Assembly: GCA_041736895.1 (NCBI GenBank)
Contig: JBGSSS010000066.1
Span: 1 to 37,237, forward strand
Direction of reading: 5' to 3'
Length of the DNA: 37,237 bases
Origin: JANRLT01 sp041736895
GTDB lineage: Bacteria; Planctomycetota; Planctomycetia; Pirellulales; JALHPA01
The notes under the pieces were generated by a model. It worked only from the letters and a program-made list of their open reading frames with translations, made no database searches and was not told where the DNA came from. Position numbers and translations under genes: made by a program. Position 1 is the stretch's first letter, and each line of letters opens with the position of its first letter. Positions 15,171-24,300 of this stretch are shown here, in pieces.

Positions 15171-17603
15171 ATGCAGTACGATTGCACGAGAATGAGCTTG
15201 CGCCGGCAAGGGCGAATGTTGTTAAGAATCAATCGGCAATTTTCTTGGTTACTTGCTTTGCTTCTGCTCGCAACACCGCGCTTCGCGGCAGCGAGCGATC
15301 CGGCCCTACGCGGCAATCACCCGCTGACGCAGGCTGAAGCCGGCGAATTGCTGATCTCGGAATTGCGCTGCGCGGCATGTCATGCTGGCGTTGGCAAAAG
15401 CTCCTTGCGCGAAAAAACGGCCCCTAATTTAGCCGATGTCGGCGCACGCGTTTCGCCAGTCTATCTGCAACAGTTTTTGGCTGCGCCTTCGGCCGCGCAT
15501 CCGAGCACGACGATGCCGGATCTCTTGGCACAGAAGCCCGAAGCGGAAAAGAAAAACATCGCCGAGGCATTGACTCATTATCTAATCTCCCAGTCGAAAA
15601 ATACGTTTGAAGACGAAGAGCTGCCAGCCAATCTTATTAATGAAGGCAAGGCGCTCTATCACTCGGTGGGATGCGTGGCATGTCATGGCCCTAAAGAAGC
15701 CCTGAGCGCAGCGCCGACCAACAAACGCAACGATCAAGAAGAAGACGAAGATGCTCCCAAGAAAAAGCCGATTCAACCCGTCGCGGTGAACTTGGAGCAC
15801 ATTGCGGCGAAATACAGCCGAAAATCGCTGCGGGAATTTTTGTTTCAGCCGTTGCATGTGCGAACTTCCGGCCGCATGCCGGATCTCAAGCTCACGCCCC
15901 CGGAAGCACGGGCGATTGCCGCTTACTTGCTGGGAAATCAGCCGCAGGCCGTCCAACCGCTCATGCCTGATGCGGCGCTAGCGGCGGCGGGCCAAAAGTA
16001 TTTTCAGGAACTCAATTGTGCCGCTTGCCATCAATTGGGCGACCAGAAGGCAGCGCCGTTGGGGATTTCCTTGCGAGATGCAAAACTCACGCAAGGTTGC
16101 TTGTCCACCGCCGATGGTCCTGGTCCACGCTATAAACTGCCAGGAAATCAAATCGCCGCGATCAAAGCAGCGCTTGCTGAAAAACCGCGGATCGACTCGG
16201 AGCAGGTCGCTCTGGCAAAAACACTTACGGCGTTTAATTGCATCTCTTGTCACATTCGCGATGACTACGGCGGGGTGCCCGAGGCATACAATTCTTACTT
16301 TCAATCGAGCGAGAAGAATCTCGGCGACGATGCGCGGATTCCGCCGCCGTTGACCTTGGCCGGGGCAAAACTGCAGCCAGCTTGGATGAAGAAGGTCCTG
16401 TTTGACGGCGAGAGTGTGCGGCCATACATGGCGACGCGGATGCCGCAATTTGGCGCAGCAAACTTGCAGCATGTGCCGGAGCTTTTCGCCCGGCTCGATG
16501 TCCTGAAAAGTCCCGATCTCGTCATTCCAGATACCGAGTCCAAAAACCCCAAAGACCGCGAATACGCCAAGCTGCTCCGGCCCGCTGGCCGTGAATTGCT
16601 CGGAGACAAGGGCCTGAATTGCGTGAACTGCCACAACTTCAACGGTAAGCCTTCGCCGACGAACCGCGGCATCGATCTGATGACTTCATACGAACGCTTG
16701 CAGCCAGGGTGGTTCAAAACTTTCATGCTGAACCCCGGCGCGTTGCGCCCGCGGATTGTGATGCCGACCGCTTGGCCCGACGGCATCGCCACGCACAAGA
16801 AAATCTTGGACGGAAACACGGACCAGCAGATCGCGGCGATTTGGTTTTACTTGTCGCTAGGGACTTCGGCGGCCGATCCGCCAGGAATTCGCTACGAGGC
16901 CACAAAGCTCGCGGTCGGAGCGCAGGCCGAAATCCACCGCGGCCGCAGCCGCGTCGCCGGCTTTCGCGGGATCGCCGTCGGCCTGCCCGAAAAGTTGAAT
17001 TATGCCATGAACGCGGAAACCGGGACGCTAAGTGCCATTTGGCAAGGGGATTTCGTCAGCGTGAATTGGCAAGGGCAGGGGGCCGGCGACTTTACGCCGA
17101 CGAGCGAAGCGATCACGCTGGCCCAGGATGTTTCGTTCGCACCGCTTGCCGATGACAAAACTCCATGGCCGCTGCTGCCGGTCATGACCAAAGAAGCGCC
17201 GGCCAACCCAAATCCGCTTTATCCCAAGAATCTCGGTTATCAATTTCATGGGTACAAGCTTGGGGAACACTCGATTCCCACTTTCATGTATTCGAGCGGC
17301 AAGATTCAAATCGAAGATCGTTCAACCGCCGCGGGTAGCGATGGGCAATGGAAACTGAAACGAGTGCTGCAGTTGGATTCACCCGAACCACAAACGATTT
17401 GGTTTCGCGCGCTGACGGGCGATCTCAAACAAGAATCTGATCGCGTTTATCGCAGCGGAACACTGCGGCTGACCATACCCCAGGTTGAAACGAAACTGCG
17501 CCCCATCTCCGAGGGTTCGAAGCAATCCGAATTGTTGCTGCGGCTGCAAGTTCCCCAAGGCAAATCCACGTTGGAATTTCTCTATGAGCCAATCGCCAAA
17601 TAA
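15171..17603 (+). CDS. Multihaem c-type cytochrome (five CxxCH motifs) with a C-terminal planctomycete domain
   Basis: The 810-residue product is exported. MLLRINRQFSWLLALLLLATPRFAAA is the signal peptide, so the true start could be ATG 15171, 15192 or 15216. Haem-attachment motifs are CAACH (C67), CVACH (C168), CAACH (C283), CISCH (C357) and CVNCH (C484), each followed by an expected distal methionine region such as RMPDL or RMPQF. Residues ~575-810 form a haem-free domain with a WQG-rich core (AIWQGDFVSVNWQGQGAG), seen in planctomycete and verrucomicrobial cytochromes. It probably accepts electrons in the periplasm from the sorbosone-dehydrogenase-like partner encoded next, whose start overlaps this gene by 20 nt. 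An acidic, low-complexity spacer (QEEDEDAPKKK) lies near residue 195. Confidence 0.88.
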   Translation: MQYDCTRMSLRRQGRMLLRINRQFSWLLALLLLATPRFAAASDPALRGNHPLTQAEAGELLISELRCAACHAGVGKSSLREKTAPNLADVGARVSPVYLQQFLAAPSAAHPSTTMPDLLAQKPEAEKKNIAEALTHYLISQSKNTFEDEELPANLINEGKALYHSVGCVACHGPKEALSAAPTNKRNDQEEDEDAPKKKPIQPVAVNLEHIAAKYSRKSLREFLFQPLHVRTSGRMPDLKLTPPEARAIAAYLLGNQPQAVQPLMPDAALAAAGQKYFQELNCAACHQLGDQKAAPLGISLRDAKLTQGCLSTADGPGPRYKLPGNQIAAIKAALAEKPRIDSEQVALAKTLTAFNCISCHIRDDYGGVPEAYNSYFQSSEKNLGDDARIPPPLTLAGAKLQPAWMKKVLFDGESVRPYMATRMPQFGAANLQHVPELFARLDVLKSPDLVIPDTESKNPKDREYAKLLRPAGRELLGDKGLNCVNCHNFNGKPSPTNRGIDLMTSYERLQPGWFKTFMLNPGALRPRIVMPTAWPDGIATHKKILDGNTDQQIAAIWFYLSLGTSAADPPGIRYEATKLAVGAQAEIHRGRSRVAGFRGIAVGLPEKLNYAMNAETGTLSAIWQGDFVSVNWQGQGAGDFTPTSEAITLAQDVSFAPLADDKTPWPLLPVMTKEAPANPNPLYPKNLGYQFHGYKLGEHSIPTFMYSSGKIQIEDRSTAAGSDGQWKLKRVLQLDSPEPQTIWFRALTGDLKQESDRVYRSGTLRLTIPQVETKLRPISEGSKQSELLLRLQVPQGKSTLEFLYEPIAK

Positions 17604-19086
17604 GCACGCTCGCTTCGTGGTGCATGCCATTTTGCTTCTTAGCTTGTGCTGCGCCGCGCGCGCCGAGGAGGTCGGCGAGCGCTGGGGCACCGAGGAGCGT
17701 GAACGCGAATACTACCCCATCGTCAACATTCCCCTGCCCAAGGACACGGTGATCGAGGCCGGGGCGTTTGCGGTGCTGCCAGATCGTCGCGTGGCGGTGG
17801 GGACGCGGCATGGCGAAATCTTTTTCATCGACGGGATCGACGCGGCCAAACCCAACCCGACGTTTCACCGTTTTGCTTCGGGTTTGGATGAGATCTTTGG
17901 TCTTTGTTGGCAGGACAATGCCCTGCGCGTGACCCAGAGTTGTGAACTCACGCGCGTCAGCGATACCAACAAAGATGGTGTGGCAGATCGGTTTGATACG
18001 ATTTCGGACGCCTGGGGGTATGCAAATTACCACGAATACGCGTTTGGTTCGAAGCTCGATGCCGCGGGCAATCAATTCATCGCGCTGGGACTCACGGCGT
18101 CCTACAACTCGTATGCGTTGAACCGCGGCTTCATCATGAAGGTCGCGCCGACGGGCAAGACCACCGCTTTTGCCAGCGGTCTGCGCAGTCCGGGCGGCAT
18201 CGGCTTCGACGAACACGACGCGCTGTTCTATATCGAAAGCCAGGGCCCCTGGAATTGTTCGTGTAGTCTCAAAGCCGTTTCGCCGCAGAGCTTTCAGGGC
18301 CATCCCGCCAGCTTCGAGTGGTACAAACAAAATCCCGAACTCGGCCCTGTGCCCGAAATGCCCAAATCCGGCAGCCGCATCGTGACCGAAAAAGAGCGCG
18401 TCAAGCAACTGGTTCCCTATGCCGTCGTCTTTCCTTACCTCCGCATGGGTCGATCGATCACGGCGTTCAATGTCAACAAGACCGGCGGCAAATTTGGGCC
18501 CTTCGAAAATCAATTGTTCCTCGGCGATTACACGCAATCGATCATCATGCGCGCCACGACCGAGCAAGTGAACGGTGTCTGGCAAGGAGCGTGTTACCCG
18601 TTTCGCGAAGGGCTTTCCACCGGCATCCTGAATGTCGAGTTTACGCCCGGGGGCAATTTGCTCTGCGGCGGGACAAATCGCGGCTGGCCCGTGCGCGGGA
18701 TCAAGCCGTTCGCCTTGGAGCGTCTTGATTGGAGCGGGAAGATGCCTTTCGAAATCAATCGCATTACGATCGAACCCGATGGCTTCAAAGTTACCTTTAC
18801 CATACCCGTGGCCGCGGCGACGGGCAATTCGCCGGATTCCTATGCCATTTCGTCGTTTACACATCCCTATCATGGCGCGTATGGGGGTCCCGAAATCGAG
18901 CAGCAGAAAGCCGTCATCAAGAAAGTGATCCTAGCGGCCGATGGTCTGTCGGCGAAAATCACGGTCGATGAATTGAAGCGTGGTTTCGTGTACGAGTTCG
19001 ACTTGGGCAAATTACAATCCCGAGACGAAGAAACGCTGCTTCATCGACACGCGTATTACACGGTCAATCAAATTCCCGTGAAATAA
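17584..19086 (+). CDS. Sorbosone-dehydrogenase-like beta-propeller protein, exported
   Basis: ATG 17584 begins a signal peptide (MSQSPNKHARFVVHAILLLS, then LCCAARAEE), giving 500 residues; the open frame upstream lies within the cytochrome gene. The body is a six-bladed propeller like L-sorbosone/glucose dehydrogenases: FAVLPDRRVAVGTRHGEIFF, FASGLDEIFGLCW, ELTRVSDTNKDGVADRFD (a calcium-like DxNxDG loop), FASGLRSPGGIGFDEHDALF and NQLFLGDYTQS. Such proteins oxidise sugars or sugar aldehydes at a PQQ-type cofactor and pass electrons to cytochromes, although many planctomycete members have unknown substrates and may only bind glycans. A C-terminal segment (from ~395) is a separate beta domain. 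The 20-nt overlap with the cytochrome gene supports a functional pair. Confidence 0.82.
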   Translation: MSQSPNKHARFVVHAILLLSLCCAARAEEVGERWGTEEREREYYPIVNIPLPKDTVIEAGAFAVLPDRRVAVGTRHGEIFFIDGIDAAKPNPTFHRFASGLDEIFGLCWQDNALRVTQSCELTRVSDTNKDGVADRFDTISDAWGYANYHEYAFGSKLDAAGNQFIALGLTASYNSYALNRGFIMKVAPTGKTTAFASGLRSPGGIGFDEHDALFYIESQGPWNCSCSLKAVSPQSFQGHPASFEWYKQNPELGPVPEMPKSGSRIVTEKERVKQLVPYAVVFPYLRMGRSITAFNVNKTGGKFGPFENQLFLGDYTQSIIMRATTEQVNGVWQGACYPFREGLSTGILNVEFTPGGNLLCGGTNRGWPVRGIKPFALERLDWSGKMPFEINRITIEPDGFKVTFTIPVAAATGNSPDSYAISSFTHPYHGAYGGPEIEQQKAVIKKVILAADGLSAKITVDELKRGFVYEFDLGKLQSRDEETLLHRHAYYTVNQIPVK

Positions 19087-19136
19087 TCGCCGTTGCAATT
19101 CATCGACCAGTCTGATTTATCTAAAGCGAGTTTCCG

Positions 19137-20066
19137 ATGTTCAATCGTGTTTGGCCGTTATTCTTGCTCGTTACGATTCTCGGCCCAAAGCTCCCGGCCG
19201 TGGAAACGGAGGCCATCGCGGTGGTCGATTGTCATGTGCATCTTTGGGATGTGCAGCGGCCCGATGGCCTGACCTGGCTTAAGCCAGACAATAAAACGCT
19301 CTATCGGAATATTCTCCCCCAGGATTTTGACCCGCTCGCCAAGGCCAATGGGGTAAAAGCCGTCGTCGTGGTTCAAGCCGGCCAGAGCATCCCGGATAAC
19401 CAGTGGAATTTAGACATCACGGCTTCCAACAAGGGCTTGTACCGCGGAGTCGTCGGAAATCTCTCGCAGATCATCGGCACGCCGGAATTTGCGCCGATGT
19501 TCGAGAAGCTCGCTGCGGACAAACGTTATGTCGGCTATCGCTTATCCGGAAGAAGTCCTGGCAAATTGACAGACAAATTTTTTGCCGATCTACAATTGAC
19601 GGCGGACAAAAAGAAGACGGTCGATTTTCTGTGCGGAGAGTATTCGCTGGACGATGTGGCCGAAATCGCGGCCCGTGTGCCAAAGCTCAAGATCATCATC
19701 GACCACTTTGGCAATGTCGAATTGAACGAATTGCCGCTCGATGAAGCCTGGATCAAACGATTTCGCGCCGTGGCCCAGCATAAAAACGTCTTTTGCAAAG
19801 TCTCGGCGCTCTACGGCCGCGTGAAGAAACAGCCCGCGCCGCGCGAGTTGAAGTTCTACGAGCCAATTCTCGATCTCGCTTGGGAATGTTACGGCGAGGA
19901 TCGCTTGATCTACGGCAGCGATTGGCCCGTGTCGGAAACGACGGCCGATTATGCGTCCGTGTTGCAACTCACCAAGACTTATTTTCAAGGCAAGGGACGG
20001 AGCGTTTCCGAAAAAGTTTTCTCTAAAAATGCCGTGCTCTTTTACGGCATCTCGGGCTTCGACTGA
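19137..20066 (+). CDS. Amidohydrolase-2 family protein, sugar lactonase-like, exported
   Basis: The 309-residue product starts with a short signal peptide (MFNRVWPLFLLVTILGPKLP). The TIM-barrel metal motif is VVDCHVHLWD near residue 30. It is followed by VVVVQAGQS, IIIDHFGN with the next histidine, and the C-terminal YGSDWPVSE with the catalytic aspartate. This is the pattern of the L-fucono-/L-rhamnono-lactonase branch of PF04909. These hydrolases open sugar lactones and may use a divalent metal. Export is unusual for the known enzymes but consistent with a periplasmic dehydrogenase making the lactone. It lies 50 nt downstream of the propeller gene, and converges with the DUF1624 gene 72 nt away. 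A different cyclic ester substrate cannot be excluded. Confidence 0.83.
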   Translation: MFNRVWPLFLLVTILGPKLPAVETEAIAVVDCHVHLWDVQRPDGLTWLKPDNKTLYRNILPQDFDPLAKANGVKAVVVVQAGQSIPDNQWNLDITASNKGLYRGVVGNLSQIIGTPEFAPMFEKLAADKRYVGYRLSGRSPGKLTDKFFADLQLTADKKKTVDFLCGEYSLDDVAEIAARVPKLKIIIDHFGNVELNELPLDEAWIKRFRAVAQHKNVFCKVSALYGRVKKQPAPRELKFYEPILDLAWECYGEDRLIYGSDWPVSETTADYASVLQLTKTYFQGKGRSVSEKVFSKNAVLFYGISGFD

Positions 20067-20138
20067 TGGAGGCGGCAAGCAAGCGTTCATCTACTACTCA
20101 ATTACAACGCAGATTCAGGGCATAAACCTACAACTGTG

Positions 20139-21347
20139 CTAAAAGTAACTCATCCAACCGCCGCGTCTTTGGCGTTTGAGTTCCGCAAAGCCGCGGCAAG
20201 CGGGATACAGCAACAACACCACGCTGAGCCAGACCAAATAGATCACTGGCAAGCTGCAGCCTTCATTCGGCGGAAAAAATCCTGGTCCGGAAAACGCGAC
20301 ATCCTGCAACTCTGGGCCAAACCCGAAGCGAAGGTAAGCTACACCAACCGCGATCAAGTGGATCAGCGGCAGGTGGAGCAAATAGAAAAACAATGGCACG
20401 CGGCCGAACGTCGCCAAGGGCCGCGCGAGGAAATCCGGCAAGCGATCTGCATAAGCCAACGCGATGAGCGAAGGGCCGAGGGTCATCAACACGAACAGCA
20501 GCGAGGGCGGATACTTCTCGCAGTTGATAAACGAGAAGACTGTGAACAAGCTGGACGCCTGCGGGGACCAGGGAACCTTGTCGCCATACAGATTCAACGC
20601 CCTCAAGACAACAAAGAGCAGCGTCAAGCCAATCCCCAAACCGACGACATAGCGGCGTCGGCGTCCACGGTCCATCTGCCAGAGTTGCCCAAACCCATAT
20701 CCCACCAACATAATTCCCAGCCAGGGCAAAACAGGATAGTACACATCGCAGGGGATCAGCGGCCATGACACGGCGGCATTCAATCTTCCGCGGCTCATGC
20801 AGACCACCCACAACCATTCGAATACGCCATGGCCTTGCAAGGAAACGGCGTCAAACAGATGCTGGCCGGCAATCAGCGTCACGCCCGCGGTGACAACCAC
20901 CCAGGTCGGCAAGAAGACCATGCCCGCCAGCGCAATCATCGAGCAGCCAATCGCCCAGATCACTTGCAAGATCAGGACATCGTACTGAAAAAAGAACCAG
21001 CCGAAGTGGACCAGTGTGAATTCCAACAACACGAGCCACAACCCGCGGGTCAACAAATGGCGCGCGACCTGGGGCACGGCTTTGCCGCGCGTGGTTTGTA
21101 GAAAAGCTCCCATCCCGGCGAAAAAGACGAAGACCGTCGCGCAGAAGTGCGAGACCCAGCGTGTCAGAAATAACGGCGCATCGGTCTGGGTAAGATCCAG
21201 CGAATCATACGGCGCGGCGTGAAGGAATTCACGAACATGGTCCAGCGCCATCACGATCATCACGACGCCGCGTAGGACATCAATCGCCGGTTCACGGTTC
21301 GGCTTTGACAAATCCCCCGCCCCTAGAGTGTTGTTGGGAAGCGTCAT
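20139..21347 (-). CDS. DUF1624 multi-pass membrane protein (heparan-alpha-glucosaminide acetyltransferase-like)
   Basis: The 402-residue protein has about ten membrane segments. The N-terminus REPAIDVLRGVVMIVMALDH, followed by VREFLH, matches DUF1624, a group related to HGSNAT and YeiB-type acyltransferases in which the arginine and the DH pair are conserved. The end of the protein (PLFFYLLHLPLIHL) matches the same family. Its substrate is unknown; it probably acylates something at the membrane or moves an acyl group across it. A good site (AGGA five bases before ATG 21347) supports the start. It follows the cyanophycin-synthetase-like gene by only 6 nt, so the two are almost surely one transcript. 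Confidence 0.85.
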   Translation of the reverse strand: MTLPNNTLGAGDLSKPNREPAIDVLRGVVMIVMALDHVREFLHAAPYDSLDLTQTDAPLFLTRWVSHFCATVFVFFAGMGAFLQTTRGKAVPQVARHLLTRGLWLVLLEFTLVHFGWFFFQYDVLILQVIWAIGCSMIALAGMVFLPTWVVVTAGVTLIAGQHLFDAVSLQGHGVFEWLWVVCMSRGRLNAAVSWPLIPCDVYYPVLPWLGIMLVGYGFGQLWQMDRGRRRRYVVGLGIGLTLLFVVLRALNLYGDKVPWSPQASSLFTVFSFINCEKYPPSLLFVLMTLGPSLIALAYADRLPDFLARPLATFGRVPLFFYLLHLPLIHLIAVGVAYLRFGFGPELQDVAFSGPGFFPPNEGCSLPVIYLVWLSVVLLLYPACRGFAELKRQRRGGWMSYF

Positions 21348-21353
21348 TCGTTC

Positions 21354-24300
21354 CTAAGCAGAGAGATATTTTTTCAAGACTTCGACGCTAAGTCCAAGAG
21401 CCAGGGCCGCGGCCAAGGCAGCCAACAGCGGCGCAAGTTCCGCGCTTTGAAGATTTGCCGGCCGCTTGCCAAGCTGGACTCGCGCTTTAGAACCTTGCGC
21501 GAGCAAGATCTTATCGGCCTCAACGAACACGGCTCGTCCTTGCGCTCCAAGTTGATCTGCCGAAGGCGCGCTGTCTTCACGCGTGGCGAACCAGATAATC
21601 CGTTCAGCGGCAATGGAGACTTTCGGAAGCGATCCTGAGAATGGCAACACAAGTATCTCTGCTTCCGCGATGCCAGCATCACCAGTGCTTGAATCGAGAA
21701 CGATGGCCACATTGCAGACATCATTGCCTAAGCCGCTCTGTTTGAGTTCGTCGCGAGTGGTCTGTAGCAGCGCCGCATCGACAATCGGAGCCTGAAAAAC
21801 CGCTCGGGCTCGTTCCGCGGACGAGGGACCAGGCGGGTTCCAACTTCGTCCCGCTATCGTGATCTGGCTCTCGCTTGCAATGCCCGCGCAAAGACCGGCC
21901 TTGTCGAGCAGCGCGGCGAGTTGCGTCGCACACGCGCCCGAGGAATCTTCCAAGATGGCAACGCACGGAATACGGCCGGTGTCGCGTTCCGGAAACAACG
22001 CCGTGACCACTTCCTCGGCCAGCGCCACTTGCTCCGCGGGCAAACACGGGTTCTCGCTATCCAAGAGCCTGACTCCGAGGACGACACCACCCTGGTCTTC
22101 GAGTCGCTTCGAAATGTCAGCAGCAAGTACCTCGACCACCGCCACCGGCAGCCGCAGTGCATGCGCCGTGGCGACGGCTTGCGCCGCAATCTGAGGATGA
22201 ATCGCGTGGCATAGATCGGCAGACGAATCCTTGTTGTCACCAACATTCACAAGCGATACGGCGATGACACGGTCGCCGACGACCACGACGCGAAACACGG
22301 ACCCTGGCAGTAGTTTCTCGACGAGCACTTCCTTGTCAATGAGCACCGCCTTGCGAAACGCGGCATCGACTTCCTCACGCGTGGACAAGTTCTCGGAAAC
22401 TCCGGCATCCGTGAAGCCATCCGTTGGCTTGAGCGCTACGGGCAATCCCATTTCGCAAGCGGCAGCCCAAGCGTCGTCCGCTTTCTTCACCACCCGGCTC
22501 ATGGGCACGGGGATGCCAGCCTCTCGCAGTAGAAACTTGATGAGGAATCGGTCGGTCGACGCCGTGCGGGCGATCGCGCTAACCGTCTCGGGTTCGATCC
22601 CCTGGCAGCGATGTTGCTTTGAACCCTGACCTAAACGCAGAAAACGCGGATCCGCGGTATGCAAAAACTCGGCCGGGATGTTCCGTCGGCGTGCGGCCGT
22701 GAGAATGGGATTTGTTTCCAGCGCAGGTACATGCGCCGGACGAACCGCGGCCGCGATATTTCGCGCCGCGGGTTTCGGCTTGCCCAGGGAATCGACGTAG
22801 GCGCGCAGGGTTTCGTGGCTTTGCCCCAACCCTTTCGCCGCCGCGAGCGCGGCCAGTAAGGCGCACTGTTGTTCCTCTGAAATTTTTGTCGGGACACTTC
22901 CTAGCAGAATGGAAGCCTGTTTTCCTTGACTCAAAACGATCGTCCCATCGCGCGTGAAAATTCCGTCTCCACCGGCGCGCACATGCTCCGCGAATGGTTT
23001 ACTCTCGTTGACGGCGTAGCGAATGATTCGCTCGACGGGCAAAGGGGGCGAGAACGGGGCTTCGTGCTCTGCTGCTTGCAATACGAAGATTCCGGACGAC
23101 GATAACGCGTTGCGCAGTGCTTGCAGACATTCGCGATCAGCAGCGGCGGCGCGGGACGAGTCTGGCGAGCCGCACACGAGTGCTACTTCGCATCGATCGT
23201 TGCCGAAGCCCGCCTGAAAAAGTTCTTGCGGCGAAGTTTTCAGAATCGCCAAATCGACTGTTTCGTTTTGAAAGAGAACGGCGGCGCGTGAATGTGGCGT
23301 GGTTGCTTGCGAGACGAAGCGCCGTTCGGCCATGACGATTTCTTGCTCGCTGGCGCTGGCTGCACGAACGCCAGACGCGGTTAGCAGCGCTCGGAGATGG
23401 GCAGTCGCCAAGTCTGTCGAATCGCCGACGACCGCTGCGACCGGGATGCGGGCCTCGTCGCCTGGCGCAAACAAGAGGTCGACAATATTCTTCCCCACGG
23501 GTCGCGCTGGTTCGATGTACGGAGCCAAGTGAAGCCACAAGCCCGGTCCCGTATTCGCCTCGACGAAGATGCCGCGCTGTTCCTCCAAGGGCCGGCCAAT
23601 GTCGAGCGCCACCACATCGAGGCCGCACACTGGAATCTGCATCCACTTGGCAGCGGCCACGGCTTGCGCTGCGATACGGGGGTGAATCCGGTCGGTCATG
23701 TCCGTCGGCACGCCGCCATGTTTGATGTACGGCGGATTGCGGCGGACCAAGACCTTTTGGCCGACCGCGGGGACGGAGTCGATTGTCAAACCGTCGACCG
23801 CCAGAAACTCGAGTGCTTCCTTGTCCAGCTTGAGTCGGAACCACGGGGTATCGGCTTTCTCCTCGCCGCGCCGCGGGTCGAGGTTCACTTGCTTCACTAG
23901 TTCGGCAATCGTCGAAACGCCATCGCCGATGACCTGCGGCGGATCGACGCGCGTCACGGCAGCCACTCGATCGCCAATCACGAGCACCCGATGCTCGATG
24001 CCGGGAGCGAATTGCTCGACCAAGACTTTGGTCGCATGTTTGATCGCCTCGGCAAACGCGCGTTCGACGTGCTCAGGAGTGCGTACATCTAGCGTGACGC
24101 CCACTCCGACGTCGGTATCGGCCGGCTTGACCGCCACTGGCAGACCCAACTCCTCGGCCGCGGCCAGCGCATGCTCGACGGTCTCGACGACGCAGCCGCG
24201 AGAGATGGGAACGCCGGCTTCTCGCAGTAACTGGTTGCAAATCGGTTTGTCGGTCGAGGCCATGCGGGCGACGCCGCTGACAATGTCGGGTTCCGAAGCC

